From NCBI GenBank assembly GCA_965228445.1, contig OZ245813.1, forward strand, positions 1,612,001 to 1,676,000: DNA of 64,000 nucleotides, read 5' to 3'. The translations under genes and the position numbers were made by a program. The stretch is from Thalassobaculum sp965228445 (GTDB lineage Bacteria; Pseudomonadota; Alphaproteobacteria; Thalassobaculales; Thalassobaculaceae). Under the pieces are notes generated by a model. It saw nothing but the letters and a program-made list of their open reading frames with translations. It did no database searches and was not told the origin of the DNA. Below are positions 27,676-36,409 of this stretch, piece after piece (positions within the stretch are counted from its first letter, which is position 1; each line of letters opens with the position of its first letter).

Positions 27676-28814
27676 CAGAGGTGGTCTGCCTTGGCAAGAA
27701 GCTCAGCAGCGGCGAGGCCGCGCTCGAAGGGGGTATCGGCGGCGGTGCCGCCTCGGATCAGATCGAACCGGCCATCGCGGCCGACCAGGGTGATATCCGC
27801 GGGCCGCAAGCGGGCGCAACCCTTCGGGCACCCGGAGACATGCATCCGTCCCCGCACCCGTCCCGCCAGCCGGCGGGCGAGGTCGCGGGTCTCGACGCTG
27901 GCACTGGCACAGGCCGGCGCGCCGGGGCAGGCATCGACCACAAGCAGCGGATCATCGGGGTTGGAGATGAACGGGGTGCAATCCTCCGGCGCCTCCCCCT
28001 CCAGCAGGAACAGCCGGCCCGGCGCGAGACGCAGCGCCACCGCATCCGACGCCAGGAACAGCCGTGCGAGGTCGCCAGCATCGGCCCGCCCGAAGGCGAC
28101 ACCGACGACCGTGCCCCCGTCGGTAGGTCCCGGCTTCAGGTCCGCACCGGAGGCGGCCGGCACGGTGCCGAGCCATGCATCCGGCAGTCCGACCGCGCGG
28201 ACCAGCCGCGCCATCCGCCGGGTAGCGTGATCGGACGTCCGTGCGAACCAGCCGGCCAGTGCCAGCACGGCATCCGGCGCCTCGTCCTCGGTCACGGCAA
28301 GGCCGCTCGACGCCCCGTCGGCGCGAACCACCAGACCGCCAGCCGCGGCGGTCTCCACCCGGATATCGGCGGAAGCCTGGCCCAGCACGGGATGCGTGCC
28401 GGCATCGACCGCCAGCCCGAACTTCGCCGGCAGCTCCGGGTAGTTCAACCCGGCCAGGACCTCGGCCAGGCGGCAGGTCCGATCGCCGGCTTGCCAGAAC
28501 GGCGTGACCATGACCGATGGCCGGGTTTCGGCGGCCGGGTCCGGGTCGAGCAGGCCGAGATCGACCAGAGACGCGACCAGGGCCGGATGATCGCGGTCGG
28601 ACACGCCGCGGATCTGCAGATTGGCGCGGCTCGTCAGGTCCAGCACCCCATTGCCGTAGTGACGGGCCAGATCGCACAGGCCCAGAACCTGATCGCGCAC
28701 CAGCCGCCCCATCGGCGCGCCGACCCGAACGATCAGACCATCGCCCGACGCCATCGGCCGGTGCGCACCGGGACACCAGCCCCGGACACGGGCGTCTGTA
28801 GACGCCGCGCTCAT
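27675..28814 (-). CDS. cobG: precorrin-3B synthase (O2-dependent), CobG
   Basis: A 379-residue member of the nitrite/sulfite reductase-like family. CobG hydroxylates C20 with O2 and forms the ring lactone, so its presence marks the aerobic B12 pathway. Four Fe-S cluster cysteines are seen in two motifs: CPGAPAC (Cys296, Cys302) and SGCPKGC (Cys329, Cys333). The N-terminal half has LTSRANLQIRGV, a ferredoxin-like substrate-binding half. The ATG at 28814 overlaps the cobN stop by four bases. Confidence 0.92.
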   Translation of the reverse strand: MSAASTDARVRGWCPGAHRPMASGDGLIVRVGAPMGRLVRDQVLGLCDLARHYGNGVLDLTSRANLQIRGVSDRDHPALVASLVDLGLLDPDPAAETRPSVMVTPFWQAGDRTCRLAEVLAGLNYPELPAKFGLAVDAGTHPVLGQASADIRVETAAAGGLVVRADGASSGLAVTEDEAPDAVLALAGWFARTSDHATRRMARLVRAVGLPDAWLGTVPAASGADLKPGPTDGGTVVGVAFGRADAGDLARLFLASDAVALRLAPGRLFLLEGEAPEDCTPFISNPDDPLLVVDACPGAPACASASVETRDLARRLAGRVRGRMHVSGCPKGCARLRPADITLVGRDGRFDLIRGGTAADTPFERGLAAAELLAKADHL

Positions 28815-31800
28815 TCCCCCGCCTCCAACGCCGCGACGATGGAGTTGCGCCGGGTCTGCCACAGGCCGGCGTCATGCAGGGCGGCGAACCTGTCGCGCAT
28901 GGCGGCCAGAGCCTCGGGGTTCGCGGTCTGCATGAAGGCCGTAACCTCCGGATCGCCCAACGTGGCGTCATAGTAGAGGTCGAACAGGTGCGGGGAAACC
29001 ACGTCGGCCAGATGGGCGAAGGCGCCCATGTGATCGAGGGTCGCGGCGATCTCGGCGGCACCCCGGAACCCGTGTCGCCGCATGCCGGCGAGCCAACCGG
29101 GATTGGCCGCGCGCGCCCGGACCACCCGGGCGATCTCCTCGCCCAACGTCCGCGCGCGCGGACGGTCCGGGTCGGTGTTGTCGAGATGGTAGAGCGCGGC
29201 ACGGCCGCCCGCGACCGACTGCGCGGCGGCAAACCCGGCCTCATGGGCGGCGTAGTCTGCGGCGAGCAGCAGGTCGGTCTCCGGCAGGTCCTGGAGATGG
29301 ACGAACCCGTCGGCATCGGCGACGCGGCTGCGCAGCCCGTCGGCGTCCCGTTCCGCCCGGTCGCCGTCCAGCGCCCAGGCGCTGGCCGCCAGCCAGGCCT
29401 CCCCCGCCCGTTGCCGTCCTTCCGTCGAATAGTCCTCGACCACCTCGTTCATGCCGAGGCCGTAGCTACCGGGCGCCGGGCCGTAGACCCGCGGCCCTAC
29501 GGGGCGACCGACGAAGGGGTTCCACTCCGGCTCCTCCGGCCGGGCGGACAGGATCCGCACCGCCTGGGCGAAAAGGCCCGACAGGCCCGGGAACACGTCG
29601 CGGAACAGCCCGGAAAGCCGCAGGGTGACGTCGATCCGCGGGCGGTCCATCTCGGCGATCGGGACGATTTCGATCCCGGACACCCGCTCCGATCCGGCGT
29701 CCCAGACCGGCTTCACCCCGAGCAGATGCAGGGCCATGGCGAACTCCTCGCCGGCCGTCCGCATGGTCGCCGATCCCCAGAGGTCGACCACCAGGGTCTT
29801 CGGCCAGTCGCCCTCGTCCTGCAGGTGGCGGCGGACCAGCTCCTCGGCCAACCTCACCCCCTGGGCATGGGCCGCACGGGTCGGTACCGAGCGCGGATCG
29901 GTGGTGTAGAGGTTACGGCCCGTGGGCAGCACGTCCCGCCGCCCGCGATAGGGCGAACCGGAGGGTCCGCCGGCAACCCGACGCCCGTTCAGGGCATCGG
30001 TCAGTGACCGGCGCTCGGCGGCGACCGATGCCTCGGTCTCGAACCGCTCCTGCGCCGGGGCCGGCCGGCCCCAGACATGCAGGCCGTCGCCGAACTGGCT
30101 CTCCTTCACGTCGCAGACGAAGCGGTCGATCCGGGTGATCGCCTCGGCCAGGCTTGAGGCCGCGTCGAGGCCGAGATCGTCCTCCACGCCCTGGGCCTGG
30201 GCTTCGGCGCGGATATCGGCCTGCAACCGGTCCCGACGTCTCGGATCCAGTCCGTCGGCGTTGGAGAACTCGTCGAGCAGGGCCTCCAGCCGCGCCAGCC
30301 GGTCGGGCACGCCGCCGACCCGAAGCGGCGGCGGGATATGACCGACCGTCACCGCCCCGATCCGACGCTTGGCCTGGGCCGCCTCGCCCGGATCGTTGAC
30401 GATGAAGGGATAGAGCACCGGCAGGTCGCCGATCAGCGCCTCGGGCCAGCAGTTCCCGGACAAGGCCACCGACTTGCCCGGCAGCCATTCCAGCGTGCCG
30501 TGCGCACCGATATGGATCAGCGCATCGCACTCGCCGCGCAGCCACAGATAGAAGGCGACATAGCCGTGCCTCGGCACCCGGCCGAGGTCGTGGTAGTCGT
30601 CGTCCCGGCTCTCGGGACTGCCCCGCTCCGGCTGCAGGGCGACCAGCGCGTTGCCCCGGCGCAGGGCGGCGAACGCGAAGCCGCCCTCGACACAGGCGGG
30701 ATCATCCTCCGGCTCCCCCCAGGCCGCGCAAAGATCGGCGCGCAGCGCCGCCGGCAACCGGGACAGGGCGTCGCGATAGGCGGCCAGCGGCCAATGGACC
30801 CGCTCCTCCCGCAGGGCCTCGGGGAGTGGCCCGCCGGGAGACACCTGATGCCCGGCAGCGGCCAGATCCTCCAGGATCGCCTCGGCCGAGGCCAGGGCGT
30901 CGAGGCCGACCGCATGGGCCATGTTCCACGGCCGCCCCGGATAGGTCGACAGGACCAGGGCCGGCCGACGCTCGGCCGCCGGGCGGCGAGCCAGGGCGAT
31001 CCAGGCGGCCACCCGGTCGGCGATCGCCTCCAGCCGCTCCCCGTGAGGGGTATGGGCCATGCGGGCGAACTGCAGGTCCGGGTCGCGCGGCTGCGGCTCC
31101 TTGAACGACGCCACCCCGGCGAACAAACGGCCGTCGACCTCGGGCAGGACCACATGCATGGCGAGGTCGGCCGGCGACAGGCCGCGCTCCGCCTCGTCCC
31201 AGGCCTGGCGCGACGACGTGGCCAGGGCGACCTGGAACACCGGAACCTCGGCAATATCGAGGGGCGAGGTCCCGTCGTCGCCGCGCCCGCTGAAGGCGGT
31301 GGCGTTGACGATGGCGGCGGGCTTCAGCGCGGGGATGCGCTGCCTCAGCCAGGCCGCCGCCTGCGGCTGCTTCAGCGACGGCGCGAAGACCCCGAGCGCC
31401 GTCAGTCCGCGGGACCGAAGCACCCGGATCATGGCCTCAATCGGCGCGGTATCGGCCGCCGTGAGATAGGCCCGGTAGAAGCAAACGAGAACCAGCGGCT
31501 CCCGGCTGTCCGGCGTTTCGGCCAGAACCCCGTCCTCGGGTGTCCAGAAGCCAGTCTCCGGAACGGATTTCGTGCCGGCCACCGGACCGGCATAGAGACC
31601 GGCCGCCAAGGCCATCTGCGCCAGCGCCGCCTGGGCGGCGACTACCCCGCCGGCATCGCACAGCGCCGACAGCCGGTGCAGGGTCGAGACCGGCAGGGTG
31701 GAGATCTGCTCCAGCCGCCGGTCCGCCCGCCCGTCGGCCGGCAGCACCGCCAGGGCCAGTCCCTTGCGCCGGGCCAGTGCTTCGACCTGCTGCAGTCCGT

Positions 31801-32092
31801 AGGACCAATAGGACATCCCGCCGATCAGACGGATCAGGACGCCGCTGGCACCGGCGAGCGTCTGGTCGAGATAGGTGTCGACCGAGAGCGGATGCTTGAG
31901 CGCGGCCAGATTGGCGAGCCGCAGCGTCGGCAGACGTCCGTCCGGCCCGCCCCCACGATGCCACGCCGCCGCGAAAGCCCCGAGATCGCTGTCGGAGAAC
32001 GAGAGTACCACCAGATCGGCCGGGCTCTGGCCCAGATCTGTCGGTGTCTCGGTCTCCTCCAGACCATGGCTTTCGCGGAAGACGATATGCAT
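28811..32092 (-). CDS. cobN: cobaltochelatase large subunit CobN
   Basis: A 1093-residue subunit of the ATP-dependent chelatase CobNST, which inserts cobalt into hydrogenobyrinate a,c-diamide. Visible family motifs include LIRLIGGMSYWSYGLQQVE near residue 90, YPGRPWNMAHAVGLDA, HDLGRVPRHGYVAFYLWL, DALIHIGAHGTLEWLPGK and VDLWGSATMRTAGEEF, ending with ADVVSPHLFDLYYDATLGDPEV. The length is at the short end of the family (about 1100-1280), but no internal break is seen. The partner subunits CobS and CobT are not in this window. Confidence 0.95.
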   Translation of the reverse strand: MHIVFRESHGLEETETPTDLGQSPADLVVLSFSDSDLGAFAAAWHRGGGPDGRLPTLRLANLAALKHPLSVDTYLDQTLAGASGVLIRLIGGMSYWSYGLQQVEALARRKGLALAVLPADGRADRRLEQISTLPVSTLHRLSALCDAGGVVAAQAALAQMALAAGLYAGPVAGTKSVPETGFWTPEDGVLAETPDSREPLVLVCFYRAYLTAADTAPIEAMIRVLRSRGLTALGVFAPSLKQPQAAAWLRQRIPALKPAAIVNATAFSGRGDDGTSPLDIAEVPVFQVALATSSRQAWDEAERGLSPADLAMHVVLPEVDGRLFAGVASFKEPQPRDPDLQFARMAHTPHGERLEAIADRVAAWIALARRPAAERRPALVLSTYPGRPWNMAHAVGLDALASAEAILEDLAAAGHQVSPGGPLPEALREERVHWPLAAYRDALSRLPAALRADLCAAWGEPEDDPACVEGGFAFAALRRGNALVALQPERGSPESRDDDYHDLGRVPRHGYVAFYLWLRGECDALIHIGAHGTLEWLPGKSVALSGNCWPEALIGDLPVLYPFIVNDPGEAAQAKRRIGAVTVGHIPPPLRVGGVPDRLARLEALLDEFSNADGLDPRRRDRLQADIRAEAQAQGVEDDLGLDAASSLAEAITRIDRFVCDVKESQFGDGLHVWGRPAPAQERFETEASVAAERRSLTDALNGRRVAGGPSGSPYRGRRDVLPTGRNLYTTDPRSVPTRAAHAQGVRLAEELVRRHLQDEGDWPKTLVVDLWGSATMRTAGEEFAMALHLLGVKPVWDAGSERVSGIEIVPIAEMDRPRIDVTLRLSGLFRDVFPGLSGLFAQAVRILSARPEEPEWNPFVGRPVGPRVYGPAPGSYGLGMNEVVEDYSTEGRQRAGEAWLAASAWALDGDRAERDADGLRSRVADADGFVHLQDLPETDLLLAADYAAHEAGFAAAQSVAGGRAALYHLDNTDPDRPRARTLGEEIARVVRARAANPGWLAGMRRHGFRGAAEIAATLDHMGAFAHLADVVSPHLFDLYYDATLGDPEVTAFMQTANPEALAAMRDRFAALHDAGLWQTRRNSIVAALEAGE

Positions 32093-32104
32093 GGGCGGTG
32101 TCGC

Positions 32105-33160
32105 CTACTCCGCCGCCTGCGACAGGCCGTTGAGGGCTGAATGCAGGGCGGCGGCGTCGATATCGTCATGCTCGGCGATCACAACGAGCCGGCCGCGCCG
32201 TCCCTCCTCGGGCTTCCACGGCCGGTCGTACTGATAGCGGACCCGCGCGCCCACCGCCTGGACCAGCAGGCGCATCGGCTTGCCGGCGACGGCGGCATAG
32301 CCCTTGATCCGCAGGATGTTCCGCGTGGTCGCCAGGTGCTCGATCCGCGCAACCAGCTCGGCCGGGTCGGTGAGTTCCGGAATGTCGATCGCCACGCTGT
32401 CGAAATCCTCGTGGTCATGATCGTGCGGCGTGTCGTGATGGCTCGGCCGCGCGTCCATGTCGTCTTCGGCCGCCGCCCCAAGGCCGAGAATGACCCGCGG
32501 ATCGACCATGCCCTCCGCCACCTCTACGACCGGCAGCGGACGCGGCGCCTCGGCGGCGATGATCTCCTTCGCCCTGGCCACCCCGTCCGGCCCGGCCAGA
32601 TCCGGCTTGGTCAGCAGGATGATGTCGGCGCAGGAGATCTGGTCCTCGAACACCTCCGACAGCGGGGTCTCGTGATCCAGGCTGTCATCGGCCGCGCGCT
32701 GGGCATCGACCGCGGCGACGTCCGGGGCGAACCGGCCGGCGGCCACCGCTTCGGCATCGGCCAGCGCGATCACGCCGTCGACGGTGATGCGCGAGCGGAT
32801 GTCCGGCCAGTCGAACGCCTTCAGCAGCGGCTTCGGCAGGGCGAGGCCGGAGGTCTCGATCAGAATGTGGTCCGGCCGCGGATCGAGCGCCATCAGCGCC
32901 TCGATGGTCGGAATGAAGTCGTCGGCGACGGTGCAGCAGATGCAGCCGTTGGCCAGTTCCAGGATGTTCTCGGCCGGGCATTCCGGAATGGCGCAGCCCT
33001 TCAGGATCTCGCCGTCGACGCCGACATCGCCGAACTCGTTGACGACGACCGCGAGGCGGCGGCCCTGCGGGTTCTGCATCAGGTGGCGGATCAGGGTGGT
33101 CTTGCCGGAGCCGAGGAAGCCGGTGACGACGGTGACGGGCAGCTTGGCGAGATCAGACAT
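32105..33160 (-). CDS. cobW: CobW-type GTPase metallochaperone
   Basis: A 351-residue G3E GTPase. It has Walker A GFLGSGKTT (14-22), the metal-binding Cys motif GCICC (72-76), and a His-rich loop HHDTPHDHDH (241-250), with the CobW C-terminal domain behind it. CobW is thought to deliver cobalt to the chelatase, and it lies directly before cobN here, twelve bases away. Its start overlaps the DUF1636 gene by eight bases. The His-rich loop separates it from generic COG0523 proteins. Confidence 0.94.
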   Translation of the reverse strand: MSDLAKLPVTVVTGFLGSGKTTLIRHLMQNPQGRRLAVVVNEFGDVGVDGEILKGCAIPECPAENILELANGCICCTVADDFIPTIEALMALDPRPDHILIETSGLALPKPLLKAFDWPDIRSRITVDGVIALADAEAVAAGRFAPDVAAVDAQRAADDSLDHETPLSEVFEDQISCADIILLTKPDLAGPDGVARAKEIIAAEAPRPLPVVEVAEGMVDPRVILGLGAAAEDDMDARPSHHDTPHDHDHEDFDSVAIDIPELTDPAELVARIEHLATTRNILRIKGYAAVAGKPMRLLVQAVGARVRYQYDRPWKPEEGRRGRLVVIAEHDDIDAAALHSALNGLSQAAE

Positions 33161-33575
33161 TGGCGGCCTCCTGAGGGGCGAAACCGAGGGGCGGGATGCG
33201 GGCGACGCAGTTGCGCTTGAAGCGCTCGGGCCGTTCCTTCCAGGGCACGATGCCGTCCTCGGCGGCCCGGTACAGGGCGATACCCTCGCGGACCGCGTCG
33301 AGATCGTCCGTTTCGTGGAGGTTGCCGTAAATGTAGGTCCAGCGGCCCTGCCCCCGGAGCACGATGGTGCAGCCGTTGGAACAGTTCGACAGGCACTCGA
33401 CTGGCGTCAGGACGACGCCCTCCGGCAGAGGAGCCTCGGCGAGGCTGTCATGCAGCAGTTCGCCCGGTCGCTTGGCCTCGTCGGGCACGACCTGACCGCG
33501 TCTGCAGCGGGTGCAGACCAGCAGTTCGGCCGGCAGACACGCGGCGTGCGGCGGGCCTTCGGATTGGTTCGGCAT
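33153..33575 (-). CDS. DUF1636 family protein, first gene of the cobW-cobN operon (copy 2)
   Basis: A 140-residue Cys-rich protein: LLVCTRCRRGQ near the N-terminus, VECLSNCSNGCTIVLRG in the middle, and RNCVARIPP at the C-terminus. This layout is shared with copy 1 at 17455-17844, but identity is low. It is the first gene after a B12 riboswitch and overlaps cobW by eight bases, so it belongs to B12 metabolism. A role as an iron-sulfur or cobalt-binding helper is plausible but not shown. Confidence 0.82.
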   Translation of the reverse strand: MPNQSEGPPHAACLPAELLVCTRCRRGQVVPDEAKRPGELLHDSLAEAPLPEGVVLTPVECLSNCSNGCTIVLRGQGRWTYIYGNLHETDDLDAVREGIALYRAAEDGIVPWKERPERFKRNCVARIPPLGFAPQEAANV

Positions 33576-33584
33576 AAGATCTCG

Positions 33585-33603
33585 GTCCCATCTGGAATGG
33601 GAC
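33585..33603 (-). promoter_or_regulatory. leader hairpin over the ribosome-binding region of the DUF1636-cobW operon
   Basis: A perfect 7-bp stem (GTCCCAT / ATGGGAC, 5-base loop) ends ten bases before the ATG at 33575. The only purine-rich stretch near the start (GGGAC) lies in the stem, so the hairpin could block ribosome access, fitting a translational expression platform for the riboswitch upstream. Confidence 0.5.
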
Positions 33604-33665
33604 GAGGGAAGATGGCGGGCGGTACAACACCCCTCCCGTCACCGGATCACCCCGCCCGGTTGCGT

Positions 33666-33855
33666 TCAGCGCGCTGGCAGGTCTCCCGGCTTGCGGATCT
33701 CGGGGCAATGTCGCCCCGGCGGTCGTCCGGCCTTCCCACCCGGTTTGGGCAGTGGCGGTGAACAACCTCTCCGGTCACGGTCGCGGGGGCGGCTGCGCTT
33801 GGCCGAGCGGCTCGGCTGCGCATTCCCTATTCACCCGTATTCACGGGCACCAACG
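33666..33855 (-). promoter_or_regulatory. cobalamin (AdoCbl) riboswitch upstream of DUF1636-cobW-cobN
   Basis: Minus-strand order of conserved blocks: GGTGCC (33846-33851), GGGTGAATAGGGAA, GCCGCCCCCGCGACCGT, GCCACTG, GGGAAGG, then the B12 box AAGCCGGGAGACCTGCC (within 33676-33693). This is a complete class-I-like B12 aptamer. It should turn down the ring-synthesis operon when cobalamin is plentiful. Confidence 0.95.
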
Positions 33856-33922
33856 CCCGCCGAGTAGGAGAGCTTCGCGGAGGATTGTCAAGGGCGGCAC
33901 CCGTATCGGCGCGCCCCGGCCG

Positions 33923-34543
33923 CTAACGGCGGGGACGGACCGCCCAGACCCGAAGGTCGTAGGCCAGTTTGGCCGCCGCCAGGATTGCCAGGCTGCACAG
34001 CGCCACCTTCGACAGCGTTTCCATGGTGCCTTCGATGAGGACGGCATGCAGTGCGCTGCACAGTACCGTCGCCGCCGCCAGGGACATGTGGAGGAGACGC
34101 CAGTCCCGAGGCCGCAGCTTCAATCGGCTACGCAGTGCGGCGACGAGGCCCGCGGCGAAAACCGCCCACATGGCGACGGCACCCCAGACGGAGAACGGAG
34201 TCGGCGAGCGGAACAGCAGGACGTCGACCACGTCCGGCGGGCTGGTGATCCAGAGCCCGGCCACATGCACTGCGACCACCGCGATCAGCGCAACACCGAC
34301 GGCGCGATGAAGTCGGCGGGCGCGCGGACCGGACAGGCCCGGCATATAGCCGCCGATCAGCAGCGGCTGAACGAGCAGCAGGCCCATCGCGGCGATGCCG
34401 GCGAACCCGGCCGCGATGTAGACCGGCTGACGCCACGCCAGAAGCGGACTGAACGCCGCCGCGAGCAGCGGGACGGCGAGGGCAATCGCGAGCGCAGACC
34501 AGGCCAGGACCGTCCTGGCGGTGCGCCCGCCCGTGGGGGCCAT
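33923..34543 (-). CDS. ferric-reductase-like transmembrane protein
   Basis: A 206-residue membrane protein with about six helices. Conserved His residues lie in helices, as in heme-binding ferric reductase-like domains: RLHRAVGVALIAVVAVHVAGLW and RLLHMSLAAATVLCSALHAVL. Such proteins pass electrons across the membrane through two b hemes. No flavin or NADPH domain is fused, so a partner would be needed. It follows the Tat-exported gene by five bases, suggesting a joint membrane/periplasm function. Confidence 0.8.
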   Translation of the reverse strand: MAPTGGRTARTVLAWSALAIALAVPLLAAAFSPLLAWRQPVYIAAGFAGIAAMGLLLVQPLLIGGYMPGLSGPRARRLHRAVGVALIAVVAVHVAGLWITSPPDVVDVLLFRSPTPFSVWGAVAMWAVFAAGLVAALRSRLKLRPRDWRLLHMSLAAATVLCSALHAVLIEGTMETLSKVALCSLAILAAAKLAYDLRVWAVRPRR

Positions 34544-34548
34544 GCCGG

Positions 34549-35037
34549 TCAGGCCGGCTTGAGCACGAAATGCGCCTCCAGACTCGTATCGCTCGAACTC
34601 GCCATGACCGGGCGCAGAAACACGGTCTCAAAATCCCCGCTGTCATAGGCGAGATGCCCGTGCGGCTGGCCGAAGACCGGCACGATCTGCGGCATCTCCA
34701 GGCGGAACACGCCGTTCTCGTCGGTCAGGGTCGCCCCGTGGCTGTGCGGGTCGCGTTCGTTACCCTCGGTGGTGTGGGCCCAGATCTGGATCCGCTGACC
34801 CGCCAGCGGCGCTCCGTCGCCCGCCCGCCGGACGGTCCCGGACATCCAGAACCCGCCGCCGCCGATCCGCTCCACGAAGGGGGCGTTCGGCAGATAGTTG
34901 TTGGACCCGCCGCGCATCGACGGCGTCGCCGCCAGAGACTGGGCGCGGGCCGGGACGACGAGCCCGGACATGCCGGACGCAGCCACCGCCCCGACGGCCC
35001 CGAGGACGGTTCGGCGGGTAATTGGATGAGCTGTCAT
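34549..35037 (-). CDS. Tat-exported intradiol-dioxygenase-fold protein
   Basis: A 162-residue protein with a twin-arginine signal: ITRRTVLGAVGAVAASGMSG, ending near ARA. The mature part resembles the beta-sandwich of protocatechuate 3,4-dioxygenase-like proteins: GTVRRAGDGAPLAGQRIQIW, HSHGATLTDENGVFRLEMP and GQPHGHLAYDSGDFETVFL. It is shorter than true intradiol dioxygenases. It may bind a metal and be oxidised or reduced by the membrane protein in the next gene; that is inference. Confidence 0.72.
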   Translation of the reverse strand: MTAHPITRRTVLGAVGAVAASGMSGLVVPARAQSLAATPSMRGGSNNYLPNAPFVERIGGGGFWMSGTVRRAGDGAPLAGQRIQIWAHTTEGNERDPHSHGATLTDENGVFRLEMPQIVPVFGQPHGHLAYDSGDFETVFLRPVMASSSDTSLEAHFVLKPA

Positions 35038-35186
35038 GAAGTCTCTCCTGCCAGAGAAGTCGGTCCGCCGATCCGTGCCGCGGGCATGGCAACAACCTAC
35101 GCGCAGATCGACCTGCTTTCCGCAAGAGGTGGTGGAGCCGGGCCCGGCGAGAACGGGTGCTCACAGTCTCGTGATCGACGCCGCGT

Positions 35187-35768
35187 CTAGGAGCGCCCGA
35201 CCTTCAGGCCGTCGATGAAGATGTCGAGAAGGCGCAGGACGTTCGCGCGCCAGCCGGGGCCCGGTTCGCGCGCGTAGCACAGCGCGTACATCGTCTGCAG
35301 CAGATCGTCGGCCGTCACCCCGTCGCGGATCTGCCCAGCCGCCACCGCGCGTTCCAGCAGCCGGTTAATCGCGGCCGTCATCCGGCCGAACACCTCCGCA
35401 TAGGTCTGCTTCGACTCCTCGGTCATCACCAGGGACAGGGCGCCCAGCAGCCCGCGCTTGGTCTCGACCACCGCCACGTTGGAATGCAGCCATCCGCGCA
35501 GCGCCTCGATGGGATCCGAGGCGCCCTCCAGCCGCTCCAGGGCGGCGATGAGCTGTTCGACCTCCCGGCTGAACACCGCGTGGAACAGGTCCTCGCGGGT
35601 CGGGAAGTGGCGGTACAGGGTGCCGATGCCGACACCCGCCTGTTTCGCCACCGCCTCCAGGCTCGCGTTCGGGCCGCCCTGCCCCAGAACGTCCTTGGCG
35701 GCGGCGACCAGAAGGTCGCGGTTCTTCACGGCGTCGGCGCGCGGTTTCCGCTTTTTTTGCTCCGCCAA
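35187..35768 (-). CDS. TetR family transcriptional regulator
   Basis: A 193-residue repressor. The TTG at 35768 is chosen because AAGGGG lies about ten bases upstream; an in-frame start at 35867 would extend over the operator. The N-terminal HTH is clear: LLVAAAKDVLGQGG, ASLEAVAKQAGVGIGTLYRH, FPTREDLFHAVF. The ligand domain (about 75-193) has the TetR C-terminal all-helical pattern. It is divergent from the aldehyde oxidoreductase operon, with a perfect palindrome between them, so it most likely controls itself and that operon. Confidence 0.9.
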   Translation of the reverse strand: MAEQKKRKPRADAVKNRDLLVAAAKDVLGQGGPNASLEAVAKQAGVGIGTLYRHFPTREDLFHAVFSREVEQLIAALERLEGASDPIEALRGWLHSNVAVVETKRGLLGALSLVMTEESKQTYAEVFGRMTAAINRLLERAVAAGQIRDGVTADDLLQTMYALCYAREPGPGWRANVLRLLDIFIDGLKVGRS

Positions 35769-35786
35769 GATTCCGTCCCCTTGAAA

Positions 35787-35803
35787 ACGGAGGCAGCCTC
35801 CGT
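35787..35803. promoter_or_regulatory. TetR-type operator (17-bp perfect palindrome)
   Basis: ACGGAGGCAGCCTCCGT is a perfect 8-1-8 inverted repeat 19 bases upstream of the tetR start and 108 bases upstream of the divergent oxidoreductase operon. Its length and symmetry fit a TetR dimer site. A bound repressor would cover the shared promoter region. Confidence 0.8.
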
Positions 35804-35911
35804 ATATTGATCGCCGAGAGGGGGAGAGCCTCCTTCGACCGCATTCACACGGCCCGCCCGCCTGCACGCGGGGGCCGATCTTCAGCGCCTAGACATATGA
35901 AGGGAGGACGC

Positions 35912-36409
35912 ATGTCACTCTCAATCGGCCTGACCATAAACGGGACGACGCAGCATGTCGTCATCGAGGATGCACGGGTCACGCTGCTGGACCTGTTGCG
36001 CGAACGCCTCGCCCTGCCCGGCACCAAGAAGGGCTGTGACCGCGGCCAGTGCGGCGCCTGCACGGTTCTCATCGACGGCAGGCGGATGAATTCCTGCCTG
36101 ACCCTGGCCGCGACCCTGGACGGTGCGGAGATCACCACCATCGAGGGCCTGGCAGACGGCGACACCCTGCACCCGGTGCAGGGCGCCTTCATCGAGCATG
36201 ACGGCTTCCAATGCGGCTACTGCACGCCGGGGCAGATCATGAGCGCGGTCGGCCTGATCGCCGAGGGGCGGGCCGGCGACGATCCGGAGCGCATCCGCGA
36301 GGGCATGAGCGGCAACCTGTGCCGCTGTGCGGCCTATCACGGCATCACCCTGGCGGTGCAGGACGCCTCCCGCCGGATGGATGCGGCGAAGAAGGGAGAG
36401 GCGGCATGA
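35912..36409 (+). CDS. aldehyde oxidoreductase [2Fe-2S] subunit (PaoA/xanthine dehydrogenase small-subunit type)
   Basis: A 165-residue iron-sulfur subunit. Eight cysteines form two [2Fe-2S] clusters: Cys42, 47, 50 and 62 (plant-type ferredoxin fold, GCDRGQCGACTV) and Cys101, 104, 137 and 139 (four-helix domain, QCGYCTPGQ and NLCRCA). A strong GGGAGG site precedes the ATG at 35912. Unlike E. coli PaoA it has no twin-arginine signal, so the enzyme is probably cytoplasmic. The last bases overlap the next gene (ATGA). Confidence 0.9.
   Translation: MSLSIGLTINGTTQHVVIEDARVTLLDLLRERLALPGTKKGCDRGQCGACTVLIDGRRMNSCLTLAATLDGAEITTIEGLADGDTLHPVQGAFIEHDGFQCGYCTPGQIMSAVGLIAEGRAGDDPERIREGMSGNLCRCAAYHGITLAVQDASRRMDAAKKGEAA

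Noticed and set aside
28811..32092. A truncated or broken cobN
   Set aside because: The protein is short for the family, but conserved blocks from the N-terminus to the C-terminus are in one frame with no gap visible.
33511..33867. ORFs over the cobW leader
   Set aside because: The stretch is a cobalamin riboswitch with its full set of conserved blocks on the minus strand.
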